64,000 nucleotides of DNA, from positions 51,610,365 through 51,674,364 of the forward strand of contig CM034298.1 in the NCBI GenBank assembly GCA_019925795.1, in the 5' to 3' direction. Numbering within the stretch: position 1 is the first letter of the stretch; the number at the start of each line of letters is the position of its first letter. Positions 12,045 to 25,223 of the stretch are shown here, piece after piece. Below the pieces are notes generated by a model, which was not told the DNA's origin, did no database searches, and saw nothing but the letters and a program-made list of their open reading frames with translations. Both the position numbers and the translations under genes were made by a program. The DNA is from Dendrobium chrysotoxum (Eukaryota > Streptophyta > Magnoliopsida > Asparagales > Orchidaceae).

Positions 12045-13000
12045 ATTTGATACTCTAATGATCCTCGAGCACCACTACCGGCCCACAATCTAATGGTTAT
12101 GGTTAGACAACCGCTTAGCCACCATCGTTGGACAACCTCCTGACATTGTCATTAGATAACTGTGTGATGTTTCCACCAGTCCATCGCTCGATTTACATCA
12201 TTAGACAATCTCTTGATGCCACCATGGGGTGATGGCCTAACCGCTGCCTTTGGAACACCACCTGATGCTGCTATCGAGCAATCACCTAACAACTACCTTT
12301 AGAATATCGCCAGGCTGCCTCCATCAAACAATTGCCTGACGCCACCATAGGGCCACCACCCCACTGCCATCATTGACAAAAAAACTACCTGACACTGTCA
12401 TTGAGCTATCACATGACTACTATTGTTCTAATATCACCCAATTGCCTTCGTCTATCACCATTCTTTGACCAACTTTGCCCGACTATGATCCTTCAACCTT
12501 TGTCACTCAGTTATAATAGTTCAACCTTCATTGTCTGATCCTTTGACCACTTGACTATAATCGTCTATCCTTCATCACCCGAGTCTGGTCCTCAAGCCAT
12601 TGTTGACTAGTTATGGTCATCCGACCATCATTACTCGACTATGATCCTTCAACTATAGATGCCTCATTATGATCTTTTAGATCACTGTTGCCCAACTAAC
12701 CCACCAACCATGATCACCTTACTATAGTCCTTCGACCACTGTTGCATGAATTTGATTCCCTGACATATACCGCTAAACTGAGATCCTCGACCTCCATTAC
12801 TCAACTACAATCTTCCATCCATCATTGCTCGACTTCAATCATTTGATTTTTGTCACCCAGCTATGATCCTTCGACCATTGTTACCTTTCTAGCATCCTAA
12901 AACCACTATTGTCCGCCTACCCTTCTCAAACCACCATTTCCTTTATACAGTCCTTAAACCATAAGAGCTCTATTATGGTCCTCTATCAAGTGGTCTTCTC
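12045..13000 (-). mobile_element. Decayed LTR with degenerate tandem repeats (minus orientation)
   Basis: From about 12060 to 12960 the sequence is a degenerate array of phrases like TATGATCCTTCGACCATTGT and CACCTGATGCTGCTATCGAG, spaced about 30-35 bp apart. Its left edge carries TTTGATACTCTAATGATC, a decayed reverse-complement relative of the primer-binding site at 14240. I infer an old LTR reading on the minus strand. No outer end was found. Confidence 0.4.
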
Positions 13001-13860
13001 TAGCTATTTCTGGAGTACACTAATGCTCACTGACTTTAGCACTCACCATCACTAATAATGTTAACGCATGCTATCATTTATAAGACCAATTTAAGACAAC
13101 TACACAAACTTTGACTCTTGACATCGGCACTGGAATTACGCTGGATTTCTTGATCTCTAGTCTCCTCTTCTCAAAGAAATACACCAAACAAATAAGCAAA
13201 ATAATCTTTAAAACACTGCTCTCATGCCATACATTTTTTTAACTTCAACCATGTAATATATTTTTTACATTGTATCAATGCATTTCCTCGAAGAAGGGTA
13301 TCATTTGTAATCATTGACAAACACTAGTGAATCATTTCAACTGGGTTAGACCCCGTGCGTTTTCCCTTTCCTGGATTTTCAACGTAAAAATTCTGATAAT
13401 TCTTACACTCCTCTCTTATCTATGTGTATGCTGGATTTTAATGCAATGCTAAGAAGTTAAACTTTATATGTCTCTACCACCATGTATACTCTAGCACACA
13501 ACAAATATAATGTAATATACTTGATTTAAAATTAAAATTTTATTTTGTTTGAAATATCTTTAAGAAGCCACTCCTTATTGACCTAACCAAACCAGCAAGA
13601 TTTGTAAATAGGTTATTAAGTTACAATTATTTAGCATATATATGTTTAAAATCTAATATAAGTTAAATATAATGTAGTTAAAATTCTCATAAATGCTTGG
13701 AAATTTGTTGAAAATTTTGAAAATTATTTTTTCTAATTTAAATTAAAATGAAAATAATTTTTTTATTAATAATCTATCAAATATTTATTTTATGTTAATA
13801 TATTATTTTAATATATTTTTAAAACCATTTAAAAAATAAATCTTGAACATGACAATGCAG
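13001..13860. other. AT-rich, no gene recognised
   Basis: No coding or terminal-repeat signal was seen. It may still be part of the flanking LTR relics. Confidence 0.35.
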
Positions 13861-14256
13861 ACGATATTGGTGGGGATTGTGGGGTCATGAGGTATGCATC
13901 AATGTAGGGATGCCTAGGCCTTGAAATAATTCACTGTAAACTTGAAATTATAGAAGTTTGCTTGCACCTATTTATGAGAAGACATGATTATAAAGTTGAG
14001 AGAACTTGCTTGATCCCTTATAGTTGTAATAGAGATTATGAAAGATGTAGCGGATAGATGATGTCAATTATGTGATGATGGTCGGAAGATAATAATTGAA
14101 TAATGGTGGTTAAATGATGGTGAATGGACAATGATAGCCATGCATCATTAGTTAGATAGCGATGGTCGAGTGATGTCATATGGGTGGTGGCAGTCGAACA
14201 ACGGTAATTGAATGACAATAGTGGTTGAAAATGATCATATTGGTATCAAAGCTAGA
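13861..14256 (+). mobile_element. Decayed LTR end plus tRNA-Met-type primer-binding site
   Basis: A degenerate array (about 14040-14230) of GATGGTCGAGTGATG-like units is the reverse complement type of the 12-13 kb array. It is followed directly by TTGGTATCAAAGCTAGA (14240-14256), close to the initiator-Met primer-binding site of plant LTR retrotransposons. This suggests a plus-strand element starting here. No gag or pol is recognisable downstream. Confidence 0.45.
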
Positions 14257-15430
14257 TAGAGATCTACCGTTTTACATATCTCCAGGCTCTCTCAAATCTC
14301 AAGTCAAGTTCTAGCTCCAACCTCCAAGCTCCTCCTCATATAGAGAGTAAGGGAATACTTATAGTATTTTGAGTGTCGTATTTTGATAAACCTAAATAGA
14401 ATTTTATAAAATGATATAAAATTCATCAAGCTAATTAAAGATAAGTTGAACTTTATCATGGATTTCATCATATGACTTTTGATCTAGCTCGAGGATTAAT
14501 TTAGCTTCGTATATTTCCCATCCTACATGACCTTAATTAGTATTAATATTTGCCATCATTACTCTTTACATGAATATTTTTTTTCTTAAAATTATTAACT
14601 TATATATTTGATTCATGAAAGAATGTTTTAAACCAATCTTCATAATCATAATATTCGATCTAATAAATATATAATTTGTTATTCTAAAATATATTTTAGC
14701 TAATTTTATGAATAATTATGATATTCATTTATAGCTATTTAGTTTCTCTTAGTATCAACTTCAATTATAAATTATTACTTTGATAACTCTATGTTAAAAT
14801 GAATCATAGATATAACTCAAAGTATAAACTTTTTAATATATTATATATTTAGATTATTAAAACTTATTATAATATATTGTGTATATATATTAACCACTAA
14901 TATGAGTAGATATTTAGATTATGAATTTAGAGATTTGTATAATCATTATAATATTATTTATCAACTTAGCTTGATTATTTGAACTCTCTCTCTTAATTTG
15001 TGATCATAATTAGTATACAAATTGTAATTAATATCATAAGAGACATCTCATATTGGTCACAACATAGTTTACTTAATTTGAATGTCATCTCTATTTTGCA
15101 TGACCATGATTATTAGTATGAGTTGGCTAAGTTAGAAAGATAGAATTAGTTTTATAAATTAATTAGAATTTATATATTAAAAATATTACTTTAAGTACTA
15201 TATTTTCTTATATCCATTTTCTATTTAAATTGAAAAATATTTTAAAATTTGATAACACAATTTGATTATGTATGATTTAACTTTCTACAACTCACATTAG
15301 AGCCTAATTTAGATCTTATATCATGCACATTTGTATTTACTTCATGAATCTTAGGTGCAAATTTTATTCTCAAATATTTAAGGGAAGAATGTCTTTAGTA
15401 GTCACATCAAATTATTGTTCATGATGAACC
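14257..15430. other. AT-rich, no gene recognised
   Basis: Very AT-rich. If the primer-binding site at 14240 is real, this would be decayed internal sequence of that element, but no protein motif is visible. Confidence 0.35.
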
Positions 15431-15438
15431 CTTTGGAT

Positions 15439-15577
15439 TAGAGAGAGAGAGAGAGAGAGATTTAGGCCGGTAAATTAAGTCAAACTCACACACATATTAC
15501 ATACGTAAGACTCAAATTCAAGACCTCTTGGTTGATAGCCAAAGCTCTCAACCAATTGACCAAGATGCACTGCATCT
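15439..15577 (-). mobile_element. tRNA-derived SINE with target-site duplication
   Basis: Read on the minus strand this 139-bp unit begins with a tRNA-like part. The A-box-like TGGTCAATTGGT (complement of 15551-15562) is followed by a degenerate B-box-like block near 15509-15524. It ends in a (CT)n tail (complement of about 15441-15461). It is flanked by a perfect direct repeat CTTTGGAT (15431-15438 and 15578-15585). Related sequences lie near 32320 and 61790. Confidence 0.7.
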
Positions 15578-15585
15578 CTTTGGAT

Positions 15586-17040
15586 AATATCAGAAGTTAG
15601 AGAAGTTATATGTTAGTGTATATCTCAGATGATGTTGACTACATGCACGCATTTAGACGAGAATTTATATTTTATTTATGCACCAGTGAGAGAGGGCATT
15701 TAGTTTTATTTAATATTATCATTTTTATTTTTTGGAACTAATACCAATTTGTCATCATGAAATAGGAAGAAGGATTTTGCTCCATGATCCTATATGACTC
15801 ATGAATAGCTCATGAGTGATTTGATGTTAACAAATCACTATGTGTTGTCATTTAATGGCTTATTGAATGCTTACATAGGACAAATATATATTAGCCAAAT
15901 TATAGAGACAATGACCAACTCTCTTAAACAATTGAGGCCTTTATAGCTTAAAGATAAGCAATTAAATGATATCGAAAGATAATTGATGGATGTAAAGTGA
16001 AGAATCCAAGAAAATAGTTTAGTGCATGTGTTTAAATATTTTATTGTATGATTAAGTTGATAGTTTATCCAAAAATATCATAAGAATGATGTGCAAATAA
16101 TTAAAACTAGTTTTAATCATAATTAAAAATTATTTAATATTTATTTATAAATTTTGAGAATTTATTTTTATTTATTGAAATAAATTATAATATTTCATCT
16201 TGGAATTAATAATTATATAATTAAGTTTAAATTGGAAATGCTAGTTATACTAAAATATATTAATTAAGGGTAGTTAATTTATACTTGAATATTTTTTAAA
16301 TTAATTTAGATGTTTATTTTACTTAAAATTTATATGATAAATTAGTGATATAAATATATTTCTGCATAAAATAATTTAATTTCTTAGATATTATTTGTTG
16401 TATTTAAAATTTTATAAAAATATTATAAAATTAAAAATAATGAAAAAAGTACTTTTATACATAATTTTATATGTTATATAACCTATTTTGAATTAAAATA
16501 AATTTTAATTCTTTTTTAAAGTACTATTTATTTTTTTAAGATGTGAGCCTAATGGGCTTCCATTAACAAGCCTTTGATAGGGTTCATGGGCTTTCGTTAA
16601 GCTGTGCTTTAGCTCCATATGGTGGAAAAACTCTGGCCCATAAAACATTTTTTAACGGGCCTCTGTTAACTCTTTCTGCTACCAGGTTTTGAGCGGCAAA
16701 AACTACTTGAATATATCTAACGAGTAGTTAATTTTAGCCAATTTTGTAATTAATTATAGGCAGTTATTCATCAGAGCTCCTATGATTGCATCTGAGCTTA
16801 CATCTATGATTGCATCTCAACCGACATTTATCGCTTGCATCGACTTCTTTTTTATATCAGTGCAACAACCATTCTACTCAGCAACTCTTTAATACTATTG
16901 TCCGTGAAGCACCTGCTTTGCAGGAGGACTGAGTTCTATATACATAGGCTTGTGAGCCTATGCAATAAACCATCTCTTTTTACATTTCTCTTACTGCTTA
17001 GGACCATACATTATAATTTGGTCGGTGCTTTTTGATCCAT
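15586..17040. other. No gene recognised; LTR-like stretch near 16550-17035
   Basis: AT-rich. The part at 16550-17035 is less AT-rich and repeats CTATGATTGCATCT, and could be a decayed LTR, but no ends or primer-binding site are visible. Confidence 0.35.
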
Positions 17041-18960
17041 CAAAGGATACGCCACATATAGAAATCAAACTTTGCTCATCTTGAAGTCGTACAAAGTCCT
17101 TCTAAAATATATAAAATATAGTTAGAATGCATTACATATAGAATAGTTAGAAAAATTTTACTAATATAAGATTTTTGTGTTATGAGGTCAGACATTCTAT
17201 AAAAATATGACAACTATTACTCCTCATTCTAGATAACTTTTTCAATATCATATCAACACATTTACTTAAATTTGAGGCATATTCATCTAGCATTTTCCAT
17301 GATTGGAGCTATTTACACACTGCTTCTTTTTTATTTAATGTGAGTGTATAAGTGACTTTCAATTAATGCTTCGTTTGGGACAACATTTTTACTGCTTTCT
17401 AAAGCAACTTTCTAGTACAAAAACTTTTAGTTCAATAAATTTTTATACTAAAAAGCCGCTTTAGAAAGCATCAAGAAAGCTGTCCCAAACGGAGCCTAAG
17501 TTTCAACATTTTATCATTTTCTTCCTATGTAGTTCCATAGGTCTTCTCATGTAGTACTCTTTAACATTTATACTTGCCTTCAAATTATCATTTTTTTTGT
17601 ATTTTCTATCAATCACAATATTGAATATAATGTTAAAGAAATTCTTCTTAACATATATAACATCTAAATTGTGGCATATTAAGTTTATCCTCTAGTTAGG
17701 TAAATCCTTGAAAATGTTCCTCTTCATCGAGTTGTGATCACAACTCCATATACGAAAAGTCTACATTTTTATAGTGTTGGATAATCTATTATTTTTTGTA
17801 TCATGCATACTCTTTCCCATAATTGATTTCCACTAAATCTTCGTGGAGGTACTAATTTTTTAACTCTTTTTTTTAATGAAAACTTCTTTATTTCTCTTAA
17901 ATAGATGATCAACCTGCAAGGGCATATGATGACAATCAAACCATGCATTTTTACCGTCCATTTTTGTAGTGTGAATACCTTGCTTACTTTCATGTAGTAT
18001 GGGCAAGTTAACTTTCTTACAGTACTCTAACCTAATAACATCTCATATGCTAGAAAGTCACTAATGATTCATAGTAGAGCTACTTTCATTTAAAAGTTCT
18101 ATTTACTTGAAATATCATATGTAAATACACTTTATTCCTACGAAATCTTCCATTTCATATGCTCGTAGGTCACCAATGATTCATAGTAGAGTTGCTTTCA
18201 TTTTAAAGTTCTATTTACTTGAAATATCATATGTAAGTATGCTTTATTCCCACAATATCATATGTAAGTATAGTGCTTTCATTTTATTATGTAGTCTAAT
18301 TATGATAAGTGAGAGAAACATATATGATGTCATCATGCACGTATTTGGTGGAAGATTATATGGTGTTGATATTACACATTAATATGAGTAAGGTGAATCA
18401 ATATGACTATATGGAGTAACACCATCAACACATAATACTTGCATAATATTACATGGTTTAATAACAAATATGGATGAGTACAGTAGAAGTGCTTATAGAC
18501 CTCAACATCTAATGGATAAATCGTTACTTTTTTTTTGGTGCCATATCATATGACCAATAGAGCTCATGGATATGTAAGATCTTTGAAGATGTGGAATTAT
18601 ATGTAAATAAAGTAATTTGCTATATAAAAAATCCTTTTTCTTTTGTTGCTTCCCATTTCTTGGTTTGAATTGAGGTATATTGCAATGCCTGCATGCATGT
18701 AGTTTCTATCAAATCATCCTTATAATACAACATCCAATCCTTAATACAACAATTTATTTTTGAGCACTTATACATAATTTTGATACTTACTTCTTTGTCT
18801 TGTATAAATCTACTCAAACTATGTTGTTTGTTGGATTAGGTTTCTTCATCATTCTAGCAAATTGGTTGTAACATTCATGCAATACATTATATTTTATCTT
18901 AATCTTGAGCATCCCTAGTACAACTGATAACTCAGAGTGAGTGGCATATCCATCCCAAAA
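17041..18960 (-). pseudogene. CACTA (En/Spm) transposase relic, Transposase_21 type
   Basis: Minus-strand fragments in several frames align in order with the TNP2-like transposase of plant CACTA elements. Near 18730 there is DWMLYYKDD, where the family has a Cys-rich CMLYYK-like block. At 17769-17993 the segment ending LVPPRRFSGNQLWERV matches the family's PPxRLSGxExxxxV region. At about 17590-17700 there is NLDVIYVKKNFFNIIFN, the MHIEKNVxxN-like block. Frameshifts and stops throughout mean it is dead. A Tourist MITE at 17367-17496 is inserted in it. Terminal inverted repeats (CACTA ends) were not found, so the element limits are unknown. Confidence 0.65.
17367..17496. mobile_element. Tourist-like MITE, family T copy
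   Basis: A 130-bp palindrome flanked by TAA (17364-17366 and 17497-17499). Arms: TGCTTCGTTTGGGACAAC and the complement of GCTGTCCCAAACGGAGCC. Confidence 0.8.
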
Positions 18961-19199
18961 GGGTTGTTGAGCAGCAAGTAATCATTCATAAAGCTTTTGG
19001 TCTTTGATGTTATGTGATTTTTTTGTATGTTCTCTAAATTATGGGCCAGCTGCATCAAAGACTATCTCTATGTATCTCCTTTTTTTTATCTATTATTATG
19101 TAGCTTGTAGGAGGACCATATTGAAAGTCAAAATGAGGCTCTTACTCTCCATGTGAAGTCCAGAACTAGTAATTTCATAGTTCTCTATGTTATAAACAA

Positions 19200-21436
19200 A
19201 ATGTAATCTCATCAAATGTAAGATATATTTGATAGTTCTCTAGGAAAAGGATATTTATTTTTTATATTTACCTTATTCAGATCTATGTAGTCAATGCACA
19301 TCTGTAAGATACCATCCTCTCCTTAACAAACAATACAGGTGCTCCCCATAGAGACACATTGGGATGAACAAAGCCTCAATTCATTAACTCCTGAACCTGT
19401 ACCTTCTACTCCTAAAGTTCCTTAAGTGACATTCGATACATAGCCTTAGAGATCGGAGCAGTACCAAAAAAATCTATACAAAACTCTACCTCTTTGTCTA
19501 GAGGTAAAGTCACTAACTCCTCAAGGATGACATCTGGAAACTCTTGAACAACAGAGACGTTACTCACAGATACAGAAGAGAGTCTCACATCTCTGATAGA
19601 TGCTAAAAATATTGGGATACCTTTCCTCCAAATCCTATCCACTTCTATAGTAAAAATTAGACAAGAAATAATACCTCTGATTTCCTGAAATACAAAGCTC
19701 TCACCATTCTGATATAAAGTCAATTTCTTTTTCAAGTAATCAATTTGAGACTCATCCAATCCATACCCAAAAAGACATCAAATACAGAAATAGGTAACAA
19801 AATTAAACCAAATCTCCAAACTCTATCAAAAAAACTCCAAATCATAAAAATAAATCCTACTAGCTACATTCCATCTCCTATAGGCAAAATTACAGACAAA
19901 AAAATAGGTAATAATATAAAAGATAAATTGAGAGAATCAAAATAGTGCTATAACATGAAAAAATGTCCAGCACCAAAATTGAATAAAATACGACAAGAAG
20001 ATGCAGAAATATAAGTCATACATGTCGCAACATCTGGAGACTTGCTGTCCTCTTCCTGTGTGAGACTATGAACTCATGGCAATATTGGCGACAAAGCAAC
20101 AGAAATGCATGTACCCTAAGAACCCTCAAAAGGCTGACCTTGTGATACCGTACTAACATCTCGGCTACGAGAAGCCTCAAAATATTATCAAGGTGGTATT
20201 GTCATCGGCCTTCCCACTATTGGCTGCCCAGAATTGTTAGCTTTCAAATCAAAATATCTATCAAAGCCATCCTGTAGACACTCAATAATCCTATTTTTAT
20301 ACTAGCCACAACAAAAATATCAGCCTAATGCTCTATAACACTGTCCACTATGCCTCCTGCCACACTACTGATATAATAGTGGGAACTTACTAGCTGAACC
20401 CCCAGATCTGGCAATACTACCTCTATCTGATCTAGAAGGAACTACTACTGGTTTTCCCCTCCTAAACTCAACAGGTTCAAACCTGCTCTTCTTCCCAGAA
20501 TGACTACTACCAACTATCTCACCACCAAATCTTTTCCTGCTCGTTGCCCATCGCTACTACACTGGTACCATATCAGTCTCTATCCTCTTGGCTGTCTTAA
20601 CCAACTAAGCAAAATATATAATATCCTATGCCAACAGTGGCTACCTCAAAACATCTCAGAGTCCCTCAAGAAATCTATAATAATTCTTCTTAGAAGCACT
20701 AGCCATCTATGAAGCATACCTAGAGAGAGCAGTAAAGTCTGCCTCATACTACATCATTGACATACTTCCCTAAATAAATCTTAGAAAAGAACTCTGTAGT
20801 TATCTCCTAGCAGATGAAGAGAAAAATTATTTTCTGAATATCTCTGTAAACTCCTCTCAAGTAATCAAAATATTAGCACGACCTTGAAACTTCTCTCTCT
20901 TCTTGCCCAACCACCAACACTCAGTCTTGCTATCTAATAGAAATACAGCTAATATAACTCTTCTCTTAGGAGGATAATGCATCCCATCAAGAGTCTTATC
21001 TATTCTTATCAGTCAATCCTTAGCTGCTCTAGGCTCAATAATACTTGAAAGTCTAGGAGGCTATAATCTTATGAAATTCTATAAATATATGTCCATATCA
21101 TCAGGATGGACATCAAAAACTCATATATGAGCCTCACCTACCAGCTGTGTAACTATACCTGCAATATGAGAAAGTGTCTTAGAACTGATCACAGGAGCAT
21201 TACCTTGAACCTGAGTTGCCTGACTAGAGCTCTAACCATTAGTCATATCTTGATCTGGCTTGGGTGGATCAACCATCACAGAAACACTGAACACGGTTGA
21301 ATGTAATATAAATGCATGAAATAAAATAAATGAGCGCCCAAATCTACCCAAAAGCATCTCACTTATTTTCTATAGATTGAATCCAATGACTCTGTTATGA
21401 TTCATTTCTCCAACGTTGCTTTGATACCAAAAAGCT
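19200..21436 (-). pseudogene. Ty3/gypsy (chromovirus-like) gag-protease-RT relic
   Basis: Minus-strand remains in the order gag, zinc knuckle, protease, start of RT. Gag sequence lies at about 20700-21080. The zinc-knuckle region near 20275-20365 reads CGRRHSGQCYRALG, with stops. The protease core near 19975-20040 reads RILFNFGAGHFF, a decayed relative of the family LFDSGASHSFI motif, so the catalytic Asp is replaced. The protease-RT linker and RT start lie at 19412-19759 (VVQEFPDVILEELVTLPLD). A further RT piece, GFVHPNVSLWGAPVLFVKE, lies near 19310-19370. Nothing of RT motif YxDD, RNase H or integrase remains. Right of it, 21405-21425 contains the complement of TTGGTATCAAAGCAACG, a tRNA-Met-type primer-binding site. 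The element is clearly inactive. Confidence 0.75.
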
Positions 21437-23220
21437 TATCACAACCCGACCAGATATAACCCAAAATTACATAAGGAATACGATGTCCGATTGTGGCAAG
21501 AATCAAATCCCAAGATCTCATTGGAGAAGTACTGAAACAAACTTTTAATATAAACACACCACAACACCACTATTAGATACAAATAAAAAGCGTAAGATTA
21601 AATCTCAAAATGAATTTTCTATATATCATCCAAAATACATACAATCTGAGATATCTATAATAGAGCTTCGTAAAAGATAATATAACCAAATAAATATCAA
21701 GCCAACAAAATAAAACCAATAAAACCAAAATGCATACCTACAAGCACAGATCAGAGCCTGCTATTCAAACAACTTAGTTCGCTCCTTATCCTTCCCCCGG
21801 CCTGAAAATGAAAGCAAAAATAGGAGTGAGCTAATAAGGCTCAGTAGGCTATTATAATCTAAAATAGAAATTAATAATTAATTAAAACCAAAATAAAATT
21901 AAAAATACTGTGTTGTAAAATAAGCTGAAGTATTATACAAAAAATTAAAATTGAAACTGAAGCAAAGCTGAAACGAAATGAATTATAAGTAAATATTCAT
22001 TTTATTAGAATGTCTCTTAGTCCAAATTTTTATATATCTTTATAGCTTCATTAATAGAATCCCATCACGGTCGCCCACTAGCGCCCACATAACTGAATCC
22101 CACCTGGGGTACCCACTAGCATCGACATAATAAAATCCCATCTCCGTTACCCACTGGCTCCGGTATAATAGAATCTCACCTCAGTCGTCCATTGGCACTA
22201 GCATAATAAAATCCAACCTCAACCGCCCACCAACGTTAGCATAATAGAATCCCATCTCGGTCGCCTAGTAGCACTGGTATAACATCACATCACATCACAT
22301 TTCTTTCAGAATTTTTGATGCATTTCATTAATTAAAGAATAATTAGATTAAATTCAAAAATTGCTAAAATTCCTCAACGATAGATAACAAAAATATTACT
22401 GAGCAAAAATTCATTATTTTAAAATATAATCAAATTATCAAAGATTGTGTAAAATATTATTCTAAAGCTTTAATTGTACTATTTTAGATGTTACAATAAA
22501 ATTTTGAATAGGCAAAAATTATTGCCTTTCAAAATCACCTTTCAAAATTCTTTTAGAATATATTCAAAATATTTATAATCATAATCACTATAACATATAA
22601 AAAGTCACACAGGGAATATTTTACCAAAATAAAGTTATCATCGCTTTTCGGTAACAAAAATATAAATTTGATCAAAAAAATCCTTGAAACACCAAATTAT
22701 TAAAAATTGAAATAGGCAAAACATAACCTACCTCTAGATGAGCAAATTTCTCAATTGTGCTAACAAAAAAAAACTGCTATACGCCCATCAAATCTTAGCT
22801 TTTATTCTTCTCTCTCCTCTCTTGTCTTTCAATTTTTTCAAATATATTCTTTGTGAATGGGAAAAATGAAACTTATAAATGGTAATGTATTTTTTTTATA
22901 ATAAAAATGTATTAAATATATTAAGGGTAAAATGATAATTATGCCATTTAAATATAAAGATCATATAAATTTTTTATATCTATAAATCTGGAGATCTAAA
23001 ATTATGGAAAATTATTCAAAAGTTAGCTAAGCATGTCTAGAATGCTCGGGTGAAATCAGTTTTCAAAACGAGCACTTAAAAAAAATTAGTAAAACTAAAA
23101 CACAATAATATATATGTTTGGTAAAGATATTTTATGATTTGGACTTATAATGACCCTTGAAATAATTTTTTTTACTATTATAGGTAAATATATCTTTTTA
23201 AATTTTTTGAGTTATAACAT
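21437..23220 (-). mobile_element. LTR of the 19-21 kb gypsy relic
   Basis: The sequence next to the primer-binding site, read on the minus strand, would start TGTTATAACTC at 23220 and end near 21437, giving about 1.78 kb. It contains a 38-bp tandem repeat. A CT-rich patch near 22800-22830 resembles one in the LTR near 47490. Only one LTR is present; a left partner was not found. Confidence 0.5.
22053..22280. repeat. 38-bp tandem repeat, six copies
   Basis: Six consecutive 38-bp units begin AATAGAATCCCATC or close variants (228 bp in all). They lie inside the LTR of the gypsy relic. Confidence 0.85.
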
Positions 23221-23389
23221 CTCCATTTCACACAAACGGAATAGAGCCATAAAACAAAAAGTCTACTTTTTTGTACTATACATAGTTGCATATCGAGGTG
23301 AATAAGAATTTTGTCCCTTATAATATATGGAATCCATTCTCTTGGGATCATGTTTGGGTATCATTATGAGAGACCATATTAGCACCAAG

Positions 23390-24600
23390 ATCTTCATCAT
23401 ATTATAGAAATAAGGTGAAGAAGATTTTGGCTGAAGTTGAGGTAACTGAAACTTTAAGTGTATTTTAATGCTAATTTTTGATATTATTAATAATCATATG
23501 CATTTTAAACTATAGTTAAATTTTGAGTTTTCTAGATATGTACATCACTGGATTCTTCAATCCCTTTGTGTTAAGTGACAAAATTATAAGGCTAGTTTTT
23601 CTGAGCATTAGGACAATAAACCAATTGAATTATGGAGTTTATCCCAACTACTATTAATGTAGCATAATGGTGTCGGCTAGTAAGCTAGTGGTCACAACTA
23701 GAAGAACATGTCAATGTCACAATAAAGTTAAATCTTAGCATCTTAAAAAGAATGTTAAAATTATCTTTAGCATATACCCCAAGAAAGGGATGTAAAAAAT
23801 ACCGTTAATTCAAAAAAATAGACTTGTCCTCACCAAATGGGTCATTTGAGTTTTGTACATAAAAAAAGAGATGGTTAAGATTGTGTACATCTTTATTCAT
23901 TGTTCATTTGTAATTAATTAAGAATTCAATTTCTTTTTGTAGGCTATTAAGCATAAATTGCAATTGTGAAAGATCAATATAATACATAAAGTTGGCTCTT
24001 GTTCATCTGAGGATGATAAGCTGAGATAAGTAATATTAGTTCAATTATTATTATTTTTTTTAATAGTTCAAAAATAATTATCATTGCATAATTTAATTTA
24101 ACTGAATGTCTTCTAAAATAGATACAAGCTTACAATCTTCATACTCATGAAGAGCTTACACCAAAGAATGGTAATATGGAGGCTAATTAGAGGGTGTTGA
24201 GTCTTGTGATGGGATTTGAGCACTAAGGAAGAGTTAAACACAAGAGTTCGATGTTACTCGAACTCGATACTTATCTCATAGTAGCACCACCAAACCCACC
24301 AGTAGTAGTGGAAATAGTTTTGTTGGAGTTGCAAGACCGAAAGACGAGACTTACTCATTATGATCTAAGATTCAAGATTTGCACTTATTGTGATCTTTGT
24401 GATCTAAGATGAGAGATTTTATATAATAAGTTCAAATGTAATTTACATATCCATGACACTCACAAATTACATGTAAGATTTCATGTTCTAACTTTAACTA
24501 TTGTTATTTGAATGTTATCACTTCATAGCTTACTTATTATTGATAGGGAAGCAACGAAAATTCTTCTAGGGGCCAACATTCTAGGAGAAAGAGCCCTCTT
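23390..24600 (+). pseudogene. Possible Ptta/En/Spm-like plant transposase relic
   Basis: Weak + strand similarity only. A KIDLSSPNGSFEF-like block near 23815 and a THEELTPKNG...LVMGFEH-GRVKHKS-like block near 24140-24240 recall the conserved spacing of plant Transposase_24 proteins. Stops and frameshifts are frequent and no terminal repeats are visible. It could also be unrelated degraded sequence. Confidence 0.35.
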
Positions 24601-25218
24601 ATTGGACCTTTTAATTTTGAACTCAATTGCTTTTATAGTAACGAACAACTAGACATGAGCTCTCTTATTATGTGAATCATTTTATGCATATTTTAAGTTT
24701 TGTTTTATGAACTTTAATCAGTTAATACTTATATATTGGCACTAGAACTACAATTTAAGAATAATAAGATAATGGCCCTTTTTGGATTGAAGGGAAATAC
24801 ATAAAATGCAATAAATTCCAAAAAAAGTATCCATTGTTTATGAATCTTCAACAATACATTTCAGCATTTAAATAGCCAAAATTCCCAACATCCAAACACA
24901 ACCAATTTTTTTTGTTATAATGTAACTGTTAGCAAATAGAAGGAACCAAAAAGGCCATATTAGTGTTATGTGTAGTTCTTTGAGTAACTTGTTGATCCCT
25001 TTCATGGTTAGTAATATATAGTTAATTATGATGTTCGCTACTATTGTTTGTCCTTATGAGCATGGAACTGGATACCTTTCCTACTTTAAAAGTTAATCTC
25101 ATCCCTATCTATGATGTTATATCTTACTACGACATATTATTATATACTTTAAACCCACCGTTGTAGCCTACGTTAAGTGCTACAAAAATCTTATTTTATT
25201 ATAGTAATTCAAGTAAAT
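24600..25218. other. No gene recognised
   Basis: AT-rich spacer ending at the target-site duplication TTAAT (25219-25223) of the next element. Confidence 0.4.
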
Positions 25219-25223
25219 TTAAT

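Noticed and set aside
15439..15577. A tRNA gene
   Set aside because: A- and B-box-like motifs are degenerate, no acceptor stem is evident, and the unit has SINE-type TSDs and a tail.
22053..22280. CRISPR-like array
   Set aside because: The 38-bp units are contiguous with no unique spacers, and lie in a plant retrotransposon LTR.
23390..24600. Functional transposase gene
   Set aside because: Similarity is weak and many stops interrupt it. At best it is a relic, and it is listed with low confidence.
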